A stretch of 64,000 nucleotides of DNA, from NCBI RefSeq assembly GCF_001746835.1, contig NZ_CP016094.1, positions 1,116,001 to 1,180,000 on the forward strand, in the 5' to 3' direction. Origin of the DNA: Lacunisphaera limnophila (GTDB lineage: Bacteria > Verrucomicrobiota > Verrucomicrobiia > Opitutales > Opitutaceae). The notes below the pieces were generated by a model. The model saw only the letters and a program-made list of their open reading frames with translations, had not been told where the DNA came from and searched no databases. Shown here piece by piece: positions 54,561 through 62,978 of the stretch (positions within the stretch are counted from its first letter, which is position 1; each line of letters starts with the position of its first letter). Made by a program: the position numbers and the translations under genes.

Positions 54561-54995
54561 ATGCCTTGTCGCCCGGATTCTTCCGTGTGTGCTCAGCCCG
54601 TGGCCACCGCCCAACCCGTCCCCGTCGTCTGTGCCGTCATCGAGCAGGCGGGCCGCGTGCTCATCGCGCAACGGCCGCTCACCAAGCTCCTGCCTCTCAA
54701 ATGGGAGTTCCCCGGCGGCAAGGTTGAACCCGGCGAGGACCCCGCCGCCGCCATCATCCGCGAAATCCGCGAGGAACTCGGCTGCACGGTCGTCATCTCC
54801 CGGGCCCTCACGCCCTTCATCCACGACTACAAGACGGTGGTCATTCAGATGATCCCGTTTGTCTGCACCCTGGCGCCCGGTTCGCACCCGCCCCACCCCC
54901 ACGAACATGTCGCGATCGCCTGGCTGCCACCCGTGGAACTGCGGGCCTATGACCTCGCCGCCGCCGATTGGCCCGTGGTGGCCGCACTGACGTAA
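54561..54995 (+). CDS. NUDIX hydrolase, MutT-like
   Basis: 144 residues with a complete NUDIX box GGKVEPGEDPAAAIIREIREELG (Gx5Ex7REUxEExGU). LIAQRPLTKLLPLKWEFPGG is typical of MutT/8-oxo-dGTP pyrophosphatases, and AIAWLPPVEL the C-terminal strand. It would sanitise oxidised nucleotides. Start either ATG at 54561 or GTG at 54600. Divergent from the small membrane protein. Confidence 0.92.
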   Translation: MPCRPDSSVCAQPVATAQPVPVVCAVIEQAGRVLIAQRPLTKLLPLKWEFPGGKVEPGEDPAAAIIREIREELGCTVVISRALTPFIHDYKTVVIQMIPFVCTLAPGSHPPHPHEHVAIAWLPPVELRAYDLAAADWPVVAALT

Positions 54996-55114
54996 TTCCT
55001 GCCCCCGTCCGCCCAAGCGGCCGCTGCTCGATTGATAGTGCGCCGTATGCCGCAGGCCGGTGCTTGTCCTTTACCCGCTTCTGGTTATATCCTGCGCACC
55101 TTCTTTCCACCCCC

Positions 55115-55987
55115 ATGAACAACCACCTGTTCCGCACCAGCGTCGCCCTTCTCGGCGGCCTCTGTCTCGCCGCCGGCCTCTACGCCCAAGCCCCCAAGAT
55201 CAATTTCCCGGCCGCCAGCCCGGCCGCGACGGTCACCCAGCGCGTCGGCCTCACCGACATCCAGATCAACTACAACCGCCCCGGCGCCAAGGGCCGCAAG
55301 GTCTTCGGTGGCCTGGTGCCCTACGACCACATCTGGCGCACGGGTGCCAACACCGCCACCAAGATCTCCTTCAGCACCCCCGTGAAGCTCAACGGCACCG
55401 AGGTTCCCGCCGGCACCTACGAGCTCTTCACCATCCCCGGCGTCGATGAGTGGACCGTCATCATCCACCAGAACATGTCGCAGTGGGGCGCCTACGCCTA
55501 CGACGCGAAGAACGACGTCGCCCGCATCAAGGCCAAGCCCACCACCCTCCAGTCCCACCTCGAGACCCTCGCCATCGGCGTCAACGACCTGCGTGACGAG
55601 TCCGCCACCCTCATCATCGCCTGGGAAAAGGTCCGCGTCGACGTGACCATCACCGTGGACGTGAAGTCCACGCTCGTCCCCCAGATCGAGGCCGTCATGG
55701 CCGCCGGCGGCGACAAGCTCCCCTACGCCTCCGCTTCCATGTATTACCTCGAGAACGGTCTCGACCTCGCCAAGGCCGCCGCGTGGATGGACGCCGCCAT
55801 CGCCGCCCAGCCCGACGCCTTCTACCTCGTCTACCGCAAGGCCCTCATCCTCGAAAAAATGGGCGACAAGGCCGGCGCCATCGCCACCGCGCAGAAATCC
55901 ATCGAGGGCGCCAACCTCGCGCCCAGCCCCGCGCTCAAGGAAGAATACCTCGGCCTGAACCAAGCCCTCATGGCCCGCCTGCAGTGA
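55115..55987 (+). CDS. Secreted DUF2911 protein with C-terminal TPR-like part
   Basis: 290 residues. Signal peptide (TSVALLGGLCLAAGLYAQ) followed by the DUF2911 core: RVGLTDIQINYNRPGAKGRKVFGGLVPYDHIWRTGANTATKISFSTPVKLNG and PAGTYELFTIPGVDEWTVIIHQN. Residues about 210-290 form TPR-like helices. Such proteins are common in Bacteroidota and Verrucomicrobiota with unknown function. Stop overlaps the PIG-L start (TGATG), so it is translated together with it. Confidence 0.88.
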   Translation: MNNHLFRTSVALLGGLCLAAGLYAQAPKINFPAASPAATVTQRVGLTDIQINYNRPGAKGRKVFGGLVPYDHIWRTGANTATKISFSTPVKLNGTEVPAGTYELFTIPGVDEWTVIIHQNMSQWGAYAYDAKNDVARIKAKPTTLQSHLETLAIGVNDLRDESATLIIAWEKVRVDVTITVDVKSTLVPQIEAVMAAGGDKLPYASASMYYLENGLDLAKAAAWMDAAIAAQPDAFYLVYRKALILEKMGDKAGAIATAQKSIEGANLAPSPALKEEYLGLNQALMARLQ

Positions 55988-58506
55988 TGAGCGCCGGTGC
56001 CCCTACGCGGCCCGCCGCGCACCTGGCCGCTCTCACCGTTGGCCTCCTCGCCTTGGCCTCTCCGGCCCCCGCCGAAGAACCCGGCCGTACCCCGGCGATC
56101 GTGCAGCAGCTCCGTACTTTCGCCAGCACCGGCACCGTGCTGCACCTCGCCGCTCACCCGGACGACGAGAACACCCAGCTGATCACCGCCATGGCGCGCG
56201 GCCGCGGTTACCGTGCGGCCTACCTCTCCATCACCCGGGGCGATGGCGGCCAGAATGAGTCCGGCCCAGAGTTCGGCGAGAAACTCGGCCTGGCCCGCAC
56301 CCAAGAACTGCTCGCCGCCCGTCGCCACGACGGCGGCCGCCAGTTCTTCACGCGCGCGATCGATTACGGCTATTCCAAATCTCCCGAGGAGGCCCTGCGC
56401 ATCTGGGACCACGCCGCCGCCCTGGGCGACGTGGTGCGCGTCATCCGCCAATTTCGGCCCGACGTCATCATCACCCGCTTCCCCATCCCGCCGGGCAGCG
56501 GCGGCCATGGCCAGCATACCGCCTCCGCCATGCTGGCGGTCGAGGCCTTTAACCTCGCCGGCGATCCCACCGCCTATCCCGAGCAAATCGCCGAAGGCCT
56601 GCTCCCTTGGTCGCCCAAACGCCTCGGCTGGAACAGCTGGGCCGGCCGGAGTACCGGGGGCCTGACCGGGCCGACCATCGAATTTGATATCGGTGGCGCG
56701 GATCCGGTGACCGGCGAGCCCTTCGGCACCATCGCCAACCAGAGCCGCGGCATGCACAAGACCCAGGGACTCGGTATCTTCGCCGCGCGCACGGGCGGTC
56801 CCGGCCCCAATCTGCAGACGTTCCTGTTGCTCGCCGGCGATCCGCCGACCACGGACATCATGGACGGCGTTGACACCACCTGGGCCCGTTTTCCGAGCGG
56901 GGCCGCCCTCATCCCGGTCATCGACGAGATCATCGCCCAGTTTCGCCCGGCCGATCCCGCCGCCAGCGTGCCCTCCCTCCTCGCCCTGCGCAGCCGGCTC
57001 GACACCCTGCCCGCCGACCCCTTGGTGCGGGAAAAGCGCGGCGATCTCGACCGCATCATCCAGGCCTGCCTCGGTCTCACCGTCGAATCCTTCCTCCCCC
57101 GCGCCGAGGTCGTCCCCGGGGAAAAACTGGCGCTCCGCCATGAGGTCTTCATCACCGCAACCACACCCGTCCGCTGGATCGCGCTCCGCTACCCGCTCAA
57201 CCAGTCAGAGTCGAAGGTTCGCACCACGCTGACCCCGGGGTCCGTTACCGCCCACGCCAGCACCCAATTCCTGCCGGCCACCACCTTGCCCAGCCACCCC
57301 TACTGGCTGCGCGACGAAGGCACGGCCGGCATGTTCCAGGTCGCCACGCCCTCCCTGATCGGCGCGCCGGAAAATCCGCCGGTCTTTCCCGTCGAGTTCA
57401 TCTTCGAGATCGACGGCAAGGTCCTCGTCATCCCCGACCAACCCGTCCAGATCGTTGCCGGTGCACCCGAGGCGCAGCAACGCCGCCCCCTCGCGGCCAT
57501 CCCTCCGGTCTCTCTCGGCTTCGCCCATCCGATGGAGCTCTTTGCCACCGGGGCCACGAAGCAGGTCACCGTCGAGGTCACCGCCGCCCGCGCGCAGACC
57601 GCCGGATCCCTACAACTCGAGGCCGCCGGCTGGACTATCCGGCCATCCGCCCAGTCGTTCACCCTCGCCGCCAGCGGCGACAAGGTCGCGCTGACTTTCG
57701 AGGTCACCGCCCCCGCCCAACCCGGCACCGCCCAGCTTTCCGCCTCCGCGAAGATCGGGACCGTCACCTACGGCACCGAACGGTTCGTGCTCAGTTACCC
57801 CCATCTGCCCGTTCAACTGCTCCAGCGCCCGGCTCGCAGCCAGGTCGTCGCCTTGGAGGTGCAAACCCGCGGCCGGCGCGTCGGTTATCTCCCGGGGGCC
57901 GGCGACAGCACAGCCGAAAGCCTGGTCCAGCTCGGCTACGAAGTCGTCACCCTCAGCGGCCCCGACCTTTCGCCGGAGAAACTCGCCGGGTTCGATGCCG
58001 TGGTCATCGGCGTGCGCGCCTTCAACGACCGCGACGACCTCGCCGCCAATCTGCCGGGGCTCTTCGCCTGGGTCGAGGCCGGCGGAACCGTGATCGCCCA
58101 GTACAACCGCCCCAACAATCTCAAAGCCACCGCTCTGGGACCCTATCCGCTCTCGATCGAGGGACCGGCCCCGCAGCTCCGCGTGACCGATGAAGACGCC
58201 CCCGTCACCTTCCTCGCCCCCGATCACCCGGTGCTCAATACGCCGAACAAGATCACGGATGCCGATTTCACCGGCTGGGTCCAGGAACGCGGCGCCTATT
58301 TCCCCAGCAGCTGGGATGAGGCAAAATACACGGCGATCCTGGCGATGAACGATCCCGGCGAGGCCCCGCTGAAAAGCAGCCTGCTCGTCGCCCAACACGG
58401 CAAGGGTTGGTTCGTCTACACTGGCCTTTCCTTCTTCCGGCAGCTCCCCGCCGGCCACCCCGGCGCCCACCGCCTCTTCGCCAACCTCGTGTCCCTCGGC
58501 CGATGA
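55987..58506 (+). CDS. Secreted large PIG-L deacetylase
   Basis: 839 residues. Signal peptide (AALTVGLLALASPAPA), then the LmbE/PIG-L domain with zinc motif AAHPDDE (residues about 55-61), the second metal ligand in HGQHTAS, and VIITRFPIPPGSGGHGQH. C-terminal 500 residues include an Ig-like stretch and a ThuA/glutamine-amidotransferase-like domain (GFDAVVIGVRAFNDRDDL, FAWVEAGGTVIAQYN). It would deacetylate a GlcNAc-containing substrate in the periplasm. Overlaps a 44-residue membrane protein and the symporter; related large PIG-L plus symporter pairs occur beside bacillithiol genes in Bacteroidota. Confidence 0.85.
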   Translation: MSAGAPTRPAAHLAALTVGLLALASPAPAEEPGRTPAIVQQLRTFASTGTVLHLAAHPDDENTQLITAMARGRGYRAAYLSITRGDGGQNESGPEFGEKLGLARTQELLAARRHDGGRQFFTRAIDYGYSKSPEEALRIWDHAAALGDVVRVIRQFRPDVIITRFPIPPGSGGHGQHTASAMLAVEAFNLAGDPTAYPEQIAEGLLPWSPKRLGWNSWAGRSTGGLTGPTIEFDIGGADPVTGEPFGTIANQSRGMHKTQGLGIFAARTGGPGPNLQTFLLLAGDPPTTDIMDGVDTTWARFPSGAALIPVIDEIIAQFRPADPAASVPSLLALRSRLDTLPADPLVREKRGDLDRIIQACLGLTVESFLPRAEVVPGEKLALRHEVFITATTPVRWIALRYPLNQSESKVRTTLTPGSVTAHASTQFLPATTLPSHPYWLRDEGTAGMFQVATPSLIGAPENPPVFPVEFIFEIDGKVLVIPDQPVQIVAGAPEAQQRRPLAAIPPVSLGFAHPMELFATGATKQVTVEVTAARAQTAGSLQLEAAGWTIRPSAQSFTLAASGDKVALTFEVTAPAQPGTAQLSASAKIGTVTYGTERFVLSYPHLPVQLLQRPARSQVVALEVQTRGRRVGYLPGAGDSTAESLVQLGYEVVTLSGPDLSPEKLAGFDAVVIGVRAFNDRDDLAANLPGLFAWVEAGGTVIAQYNRPNNLKATALGPYPLSIEGPAPQLRVTDEDAPVTFLAPDHPVLNTPNKITDADFTGWVQERGAYFPSSWDEAKYTAILAMNDPGEAPLKSSLLVAQHGKGWFVYTGLSFFRQLPAGHPGAHRLFANLVSLGR

Positions 58507-58637
58507 CGCCCGAACCCCCCGATGACGCCCCCGGTGTCCCCGGCTTCCGCACGTGGCGGGGGGTCTACTGGTTCGTCCTCGGCTGCTTCGTCCTTGTCGT
58601 CCTCGCGCTGACGCTCTTCTCGCGCTTATTCGCATGA
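58503..58637 (+). CDS. 44-residue single-helix protein between PIG-L and symporter
   Basis: Overlaps the PIG-L stop (ATGA) and the symporter start (ATGA), so it is surely translated. Pro/Asp-rich N-terminus (MTPEPPDDAPGVPGFRTW) and one membrane helix (YWFVLGCFVLVVLALTLFSRLF). A plausible small subunit of the sodium symporter. Confidence 0.8.
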   Translation: MTPEPPDDAPGVPGFRTWRGVYWFVLGCFVLVVLALTLFSRLFA

Positions 58638-60340
58638 CGACCCTCGACTGGATCGTCCTCTTGGGAACCATGCTCGGCATCGCGGGCTACGGCGCCTGGC
58701 GCACGCGCCACACCGCGCAGCTCGACACCTACATGAAGGGCAGCCGCACCACCGGCTGGTTCACCATCGGCCTCTCCGTCGCCGCCACCCAGGCCAGCAC
58801 GATCACCTACCTCTCGCTGCCCGGCCAGGCCTACGAAAACGGCATCGCTTTCATCCAGAATTATTTTGGCCTGCCGCTCGCGCTCATCCTCGTCTGCGCC
58901 GTCTTCCTGCCGATCTACCGGAAGCTCGGCGTCTACACCGCCTACGAATACCTCGGCCAGCGCTTCGACCAGAAAACCCGCCTGCTCGGCGCCGGCGTGT
59001 TCCTCCTGCAGCGCGGCCTGCAGAGCGGCATCACGATCTACGCGCCGTCCATCATCCTCGCCACCGTGTTCGGCTGGCGCCTCGACTTCATCATCATTGG
59101 CATCGGCCTGGTCGCCATCATCTACACCGTCACCGGCGGCAGCGTGGCCGTCAGCCTCACCCAACAGTGGCAGATGGCCGTCATCTTCGGCGGCATGCTC
59201 ACGGCCTTCATCATCCTGCTCACCAAGCTCCCCGACCACGCCACCGCCATCGCCGGCGCCATGGGCAAACTGCAGGCCGTGGACTACTCGGTTGACCCGC
59301 AGGTGCGCTACACCCTCTGGAGCGGTCTGCTCGGCGGCTTTTTCCTTTCCCTTTCCTACTTCGGCACCGACCAGACCCAGGTCCAGCGCTACATCGGCGG
59401 ATCCGCCCTGCGCGAGGGCCGGCTCGGCCTGATGTTCAACGCCGTGCTCAAGATCCCGATGCAGTTCTTCATCGTGATGCTCGGCGCGCTGCTCTTCGTC
59501 TTCTACCAGTTCCAGCCCGACACCCCGCTCGTCTTCAACCGCGCCGCCTGGGAACAGCAGGTCAACGGCGCCCGCGGCGCGGAGTTCCGTGCCCTCGAGG
59601 CCCAGCACGCCACCCTGCACGCCGACAAGCTGGCCAAGATCCAGTCCTGGGTGGCCGCGCGCGATCGCGGCGACCCCGCTGCCGAGACCCAGGCGCGGGC
59701 CGCGGTGGCCCAAGCCCAGCAAGCCTCCGAATCCGTTCGCGTGCAGGCCCGCACCGCCCTCGCCGCCGCCGCGCCCGAGACGAAACGCACCCGCGACTCC
59801 GACTTCGTCTTCATCACCTTCATCACCACCCAGCTGCCCTCCGGCCTGGTCGGCCTGCTCATCGCCGTGATGTTCGCCTCCGCCCTCGGCTCCAAGGCCT
59901 CCGAACTCAACGCCCTCGGCACCACTACCACCATCGACCTCTGGCGCCACCTCCGCCCGCTCGCGGCACATGATGAGCAGCGCAACGTCCGCATCGCCAA
60001 AGCGTTCACCGCCTTGTGGGGACTGTTTGCCATCAGCTTCGCGCTCTTCGTCAGTTTCGCCGAAAGCCTCATCGAGGCGCTGAACATCGTGGCCTCCATC
60101 TTTTATCCCACCCTGCTCGGCATCTTCATCGTGGCCTTCTTCGTGAAGCGGGTCGGCGGCACCGCCGTCTTCTGGGCCGCGCTCACCGCCCAGGCCGTGG
60201 TCCTCGCCATCTTCTTCGCCGGCAAGGCCTGGCCCGCCCACGAAATCGGCTACCTCTGGCTCAATCCCATCGGCTGCGCCGCCTGCGTGCTCTTCAGCCT
60301 CCTCTTCCAAGCTGTACTCCCCAAGCGGCAGACCGGCTGA
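58634..60340 (+). CDS. Sodium:solute symporter (SSS family)
   Basis: 568 residues with about 13-14 membrane helices. SSS features: SVAATQASTITYLSLPGQAYENG, YLGQRFD, VFLPIYRKLGVYTAYEYLGQRF, and FGTDQTQVQRYI. A 90-residue hydrophilic insertion with a coiled-coil look (AEFRALEAQHATLHADKLAKIQSWVAARD) sits in the middle. It uses sodium to import a sugar, amino acid or similar solute. Its link to the PIG-L deacetylase and BshA suggests a GlcN- or GlcNAc-derived substrate; that is inference. Confidence 0.9.
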   Translation: MTTLDWIVLLGTMLGIAGYGAWRTRHTAQLDTYMKGSRTTGWFTIGLSVAATQASTITYLSLPGQAYENGIAFIQNYFGLPLALILVCAVFLPIYRKLGVYTAYEYLGQRFDQKTRLLGAGVFLLQRGLQSGITIYAPSIILATVFGWRLDFIIIGIGLVAIIYTVTGGSVAVSLTQQWQMAVIFGGMLTAFIILLTKLPDHATAIAGAMGKLQAVDYSVDPQVRYTLWSGLLGGFFLSLSYFGTDQTQVQRYIGGSALREGRLGLMFNAVLKIPMQFFIVMLGALLFVFYQFQPDTPLVFNRAAWEQQVNGARGAEFRALEAQHATLHADKLAKIQSWVAARDRGDPAAETQARAAVAQAQQASESVRVQARTALAAAAPETKRTRDSDFVFITFITTQLPSGLVGLLIAVMFASALGSKASELNALGTTTTIDLWRHLRPLAAHDEQRNVRIAKAFTALWGLFAISFALFVSFAESLIEALNIVASIFYPTLLGIFIVAFFVKRVGGTAVFWAALTAQAVVLAIFFAGKAWPAHEIGYLWLNPIGCAACVLFSLLFQAVLPKRQTG

Positions 60341-60378
60341 GCGCCTCACTTCTTCCTGCTTAATTCTTCCTTCTTCCT

Positions 60379-61155
60379 TTGCCCGCCTCCCCCATCATCT
60401 GCTTTGGCCAGCAACCCTGCGGTTTCTTTCCGCGGCGCTTCCTCTACGCCAAGTTCGTGACCGCCCGGCGCCTCCAGGCCGAGATCGGCGGCGAGATCGT
60501 TTTTTTCTACCACGACAGCGACCATGACCCGCGCGAGACCCAGACCACCCTGCGGCACCGCAAGACCGACGCCCCCACGACCCTGAACTTCACCTTCGCC
60601 AACAAGGTCCAGCGCAAGTGGTCCCCGCTCGCCGCCAAGCGCATCCCCGCCGACTGGCCCGCACACACCGCCCGGCAGCTCGGCGCCTACGTCAGCCCCG
60701 CCGCCGCCACCGTCTTCAAGGGCGTGCAGGCCGCCACCGTCGCGGATTTCTGCCTCGAGATGTATCGCGGCCTCGGCCTGCTCGACGGGATCCGCGTGGT
60801 CCGCTCCGCCGATCCCGCCGTGCGCCGCGCGGCCTGCGACATCACCGACTGCTTTGTCGACGTCCCGTACGAGGGTGAAACCGTCCGGGCCCGCCGGATG
60901 CCCGACGGCTCGCTCTGCCTGCACGAAGGCGGCGACTCCTACGTGCAGCTTCCCTCCAGCGCCTTCACCAAGGAACAAGTCAGCCCCACGCGGGACACAC
61001 GATTGCGCTGGATGCAATCCGTGCTTCACTGCACTCACTACATCGCCGGCGCCGGTGAGCAGGCCTACCTGAACCAGGCCGACGCCCCCGAGATCTCTTT
61101 CCTAACCCGCGACCCCATTGACCGCTTCGATGAAGCCTGGACCGATTACCCATGA
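60379..61155 (+). CDS. Short BshC-like protein (candidate bacillithiol cysteine ligase)
   Basis: 258 residues, TTG start. No annotation obvious, but several landmarks of BshC are present in order: an early GQQ followed by Tyr-x-Lys (ICFGQQPCGFFPRRFLYAKF, like the GQQxGLLTGPLYTIHK segment), EIVFFYHDSDHD (like FWVAGEDHD), and a late GAGEQAYLNQ (like GPGEINYW). BshC is usually about 530 residues with a coiled coil; here the coiled coil and connecting parts appear to be missing. It overlaps bshA (ATGA). It might be the minimal last-step enzyme, or a related enzyme for another thiol. Confidence 0.55.
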   Translation: MPASPIICFGQQPCGFFPRRFLYAKFVTARRLQAEIGGEIVFFYHDSDHDPRETQTTLRHRKTDAPTTLNFTFANKVQRKWSPLAAKRIPADWPAHTARQLGAYVSPAAATVFKGVQAATVADFCLEMYRGLGLLDGIRVVRSADPAVRRAACDITDCFVDVPYEGETVRARRMPDGSLCLHEGGDSYVQLPSSAFTKEQVSPTRDTRLRWMQSVLHCTHYIAGAGEQAYLNQADAPEISFLTRDPIDRFDEAWTDYP

Positions 61156-62294
61156 CTGACCGTGCCCTGCGCATCGGCATCACCTGCCACCCTTCCGTGG
61201 GCGGCAGCGGCATCCTCGCCTCCGAGCTCGGCGAGGAGCTGGCCCAGCGCGGCCACGAGGTCCACTTCATCAGCCACGCCCCGCCCTTCCGCATGCCGCG
61301 CAACCGCGAGCGGGTCCACTTCCACCCGGTCCGCGTCAACGATTACGATCTCTTCAAGTATCCCGACTACACCCTGCCGCTGTCCGTGAAGATGGCCGAG
61401 GTCGCCGCCGCGCACGCCCTCGACATCCTCCACGTCCACTACGCTGTGCCACACGCCACCGCCGCGATGCTGGCGATGTCGATGTTGCCGCCGGACCGAC
61501 GCCCGCGCGTGATTGTGACGCTGCACGGGACCGATGTCATGCTGCTCGGCAGCGACGCCGGCTACGGCCCGGCGATCAAGCATGCCCTGGAGGCCGCCGA
61601 CGGCGTCACCACCGTCTCGCAATTTCTGCAAGGGCAGGTCCGGACCCACCTCGGTTTCACCGGATCCGTCGAGGTCATCCCTAATTTCTTCGCCCCGCAG
61701 CCACCCACCCGCACCCGCGATGCCGTGCGGGCCGACCTCGGCCTTGAGCCCGGCGAGGCCATGCTCCTGCACGCCTCAAACCTCCGCCCGGTGAAACGCA
61801 TCGATCTCCTGCTGCAGACGATCGCGCAGATCCGCCCCCGCGAATCCTTCAAGCTCGTCGTGCTCGCGGGCGGGGACTTCACCCCCTTCGCAGCCGAGGC
61901 CGCCAAGCTCGGCCTCACCGACCGCATTGTGGTGCGCGAGAACGTCACCGCCATCGAGGACTACCTCAATGCCGCGGATGCGGCCCTCTTCACCTCCGAG
62001 CTCGAGAGCTTCTGCCTGAGCATCCTCGAGGCCATGACCTTCGATTGCCCCAGCGCCGCCTTCGCCGTCGGCGGCATTCCCGAAGTCGTCGAGTCCGGCC
62101 TGCACGGCCTGCTCGTCCCGTTCGGTGACACCGCCGCCCTCGCCCGCGCGATCGAGATTCTCATTGCGGATCCCGTCCGCCGCGCCGCCTTGGGCAAGGC
62201 CGGCCGCGAGCGCGCCATCGCCCTTTTCTCCGCCGACCGCATTGTCGGCCGCTACGAACAGTATTACCGCGGCCTCTGCGCCGCAAAGGGATAA
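61152..62294 (+). CDS. bshA: N-acetyl-alpha-D-glucosaminyl L-malate synthase
   Basis: 380-residue GT4 glycosyltransferase, first enzyme of bacillithiol synthesis (UDP-GlcNAc plus L-malate). Family motif near residue 15 is CHPSVGGSGILASELGEELAQRGHEVHFIS; DILHVHYAVPHATAA and TLHGTDVMLLGSD follow. The GT-B sugar-nucleotide motif is SELESFCLSILEAMTFDCP. It overlaps the BshC-like gene by four bases. This is the strongest pathway clue for the whole block 55115-62294. Confidence 0.93.
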   Translation: MTDRALRIGITCHPSVGGSGILASELGEELAQRGHEVHFISHAPPFRMPRNRERVHFHPVRVNDYDLFKYPDYTLPLSVKMAEVAAAHALDILHVHYAVPHATAAMLAMSMLPPDRRPRVIVTLHGTDVMLLGSDAGYGPAIKHALEAADGVTTVSQFLQGQVRTHLGFTGSVEVIPNFFAPQPPTRTRDAVRADLGLEPGEAMLLHASNLRPVKRIDLLLQTIAQIRPRESFKLVVLAGGDFTPFAAEAAKLGLTDRIVVRENVTAIEDYLNAADAALFTSELESFCLSILEAMTFDCPSAAFAVGGIPEVVESGLHGLLVPFGDTAALARAIEILIADPVRRAALGKAGRERAIALFSADRIVGRYEQYYRGLCAAKG

Positions 62295-62362
62295 GCCTCA
62301 TCGCGGGCGGGGAGCTTGCATTCGTGGTCGCCTGTGGCAAGTTGACCGATCCCACCGCTGGC

Positions 62363-62380
62363 CCTGAGCCTGTCGAATGG
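62363..62380. repeat. Dispersed motif CCTGAGCCTGTCGAA, copy 2
   Basis: Shares fifteen identical bases with the copy at 53260-53274. Located in the 161-base gap before ssrA. Confidence 0.6.
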
Positions 62381-62455
62381 GCTGTTCTTTGACGGTGCAC
62401 CACTGCATCGGTCGTCATGGTCCTTCTCACTTGGAACTTGTTACTTTCTTCCTTT

Positions 62456-62810
62456 GGGGGTGTTCCGGATTCGACCCTTGGTTAGAGTGCGCAGCTGCCT
62501 GTCGAGAGCCGAAGGCCTCTCGTAAATCCCCCTTCGAACAAAACAAACGGCAATAACGAAGAAATGCTAATGGCCGCCTAAGTGCGGTCACGTTTTCACT
62601 CCGACTCCTGCTAGGGGATGAAAACGTCGACAGCAGGAATAGCGGTTGAGGGCCGTCATGACCTCGCCGCCGTATCTTCAACCATGGCTGGCCAAAGGGG
62701 AAGCGCGCGTCCACGCGTCCCTCGAGGCGAGATCCAAACCGACGCTATATAGGTAGATGCTGCGTGCGAAGGCCTGGGGCACAGGGGTTCAACTCCCCTC
62801 ACCTCCACCA
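62456..62810 (+). ncRNA. ssrA: tmRNA
   Basis: One-piece 355-nt tmRNA. The 5' end GGGGGTG pairs with CACCTCC near the 3' end with one G-U; the start shows GTTCCGGATTCGAC typical of the family; the T-arm is GGGGTTCAACTCCCC and the end is encoded CCA. The tag reading frame ends at TAA 62579-62581 and reads NKTNGNNEEMLMAA (62537-62578), with the resume codon just before. Only hydrophobic MLMAA replaces the usual ALAA. It rescues stalled ribosomes and tags the peptide for proteolysis. Confidence 0.95.
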
Positions 62811-62850
62811 ATCAAAAACCCCGCGCCGCAAGCGCGGGGTTTTTGATTGG
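62808..62850 (+). terminator. Terminator of ssrA
   Basis: Nineteen-base complementary arms around a five-base loop: the core is CCCCGCGC/GCGCGGGG with flanking A5/T5 and ATC/GAT. The left arm begins inside the encoded CCA, so terminator folding and 3'-end processing overlap. Confidence 0.88.
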
Positions 62851-62978
62851 TGCCGCGCCGCTGCCCGGCGGAGGCGGGCCTGCGCCCGCGAAAACCATGC
62901 TGGGGCGGGAAGATTCCCCTCTCCTGCCCGTCGCAAAACATCTTGCGCCCGGCTGCGCGCTGCGGCCTGTATTTATCC

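Noticed and set aside
58553-60349. Long minus-strand frame opposite the symporter
   Set aside because: Asp/Glu/Gly-rich antisense shadow; the plus-strand frame has membrane helices and family motifs.
62295-62455. Promoter for ssrA
   Set aside because: TACTTT at 62442-62447 could be a -10 box, but no -35 with acceptable spacing is visible, so I did not list it.
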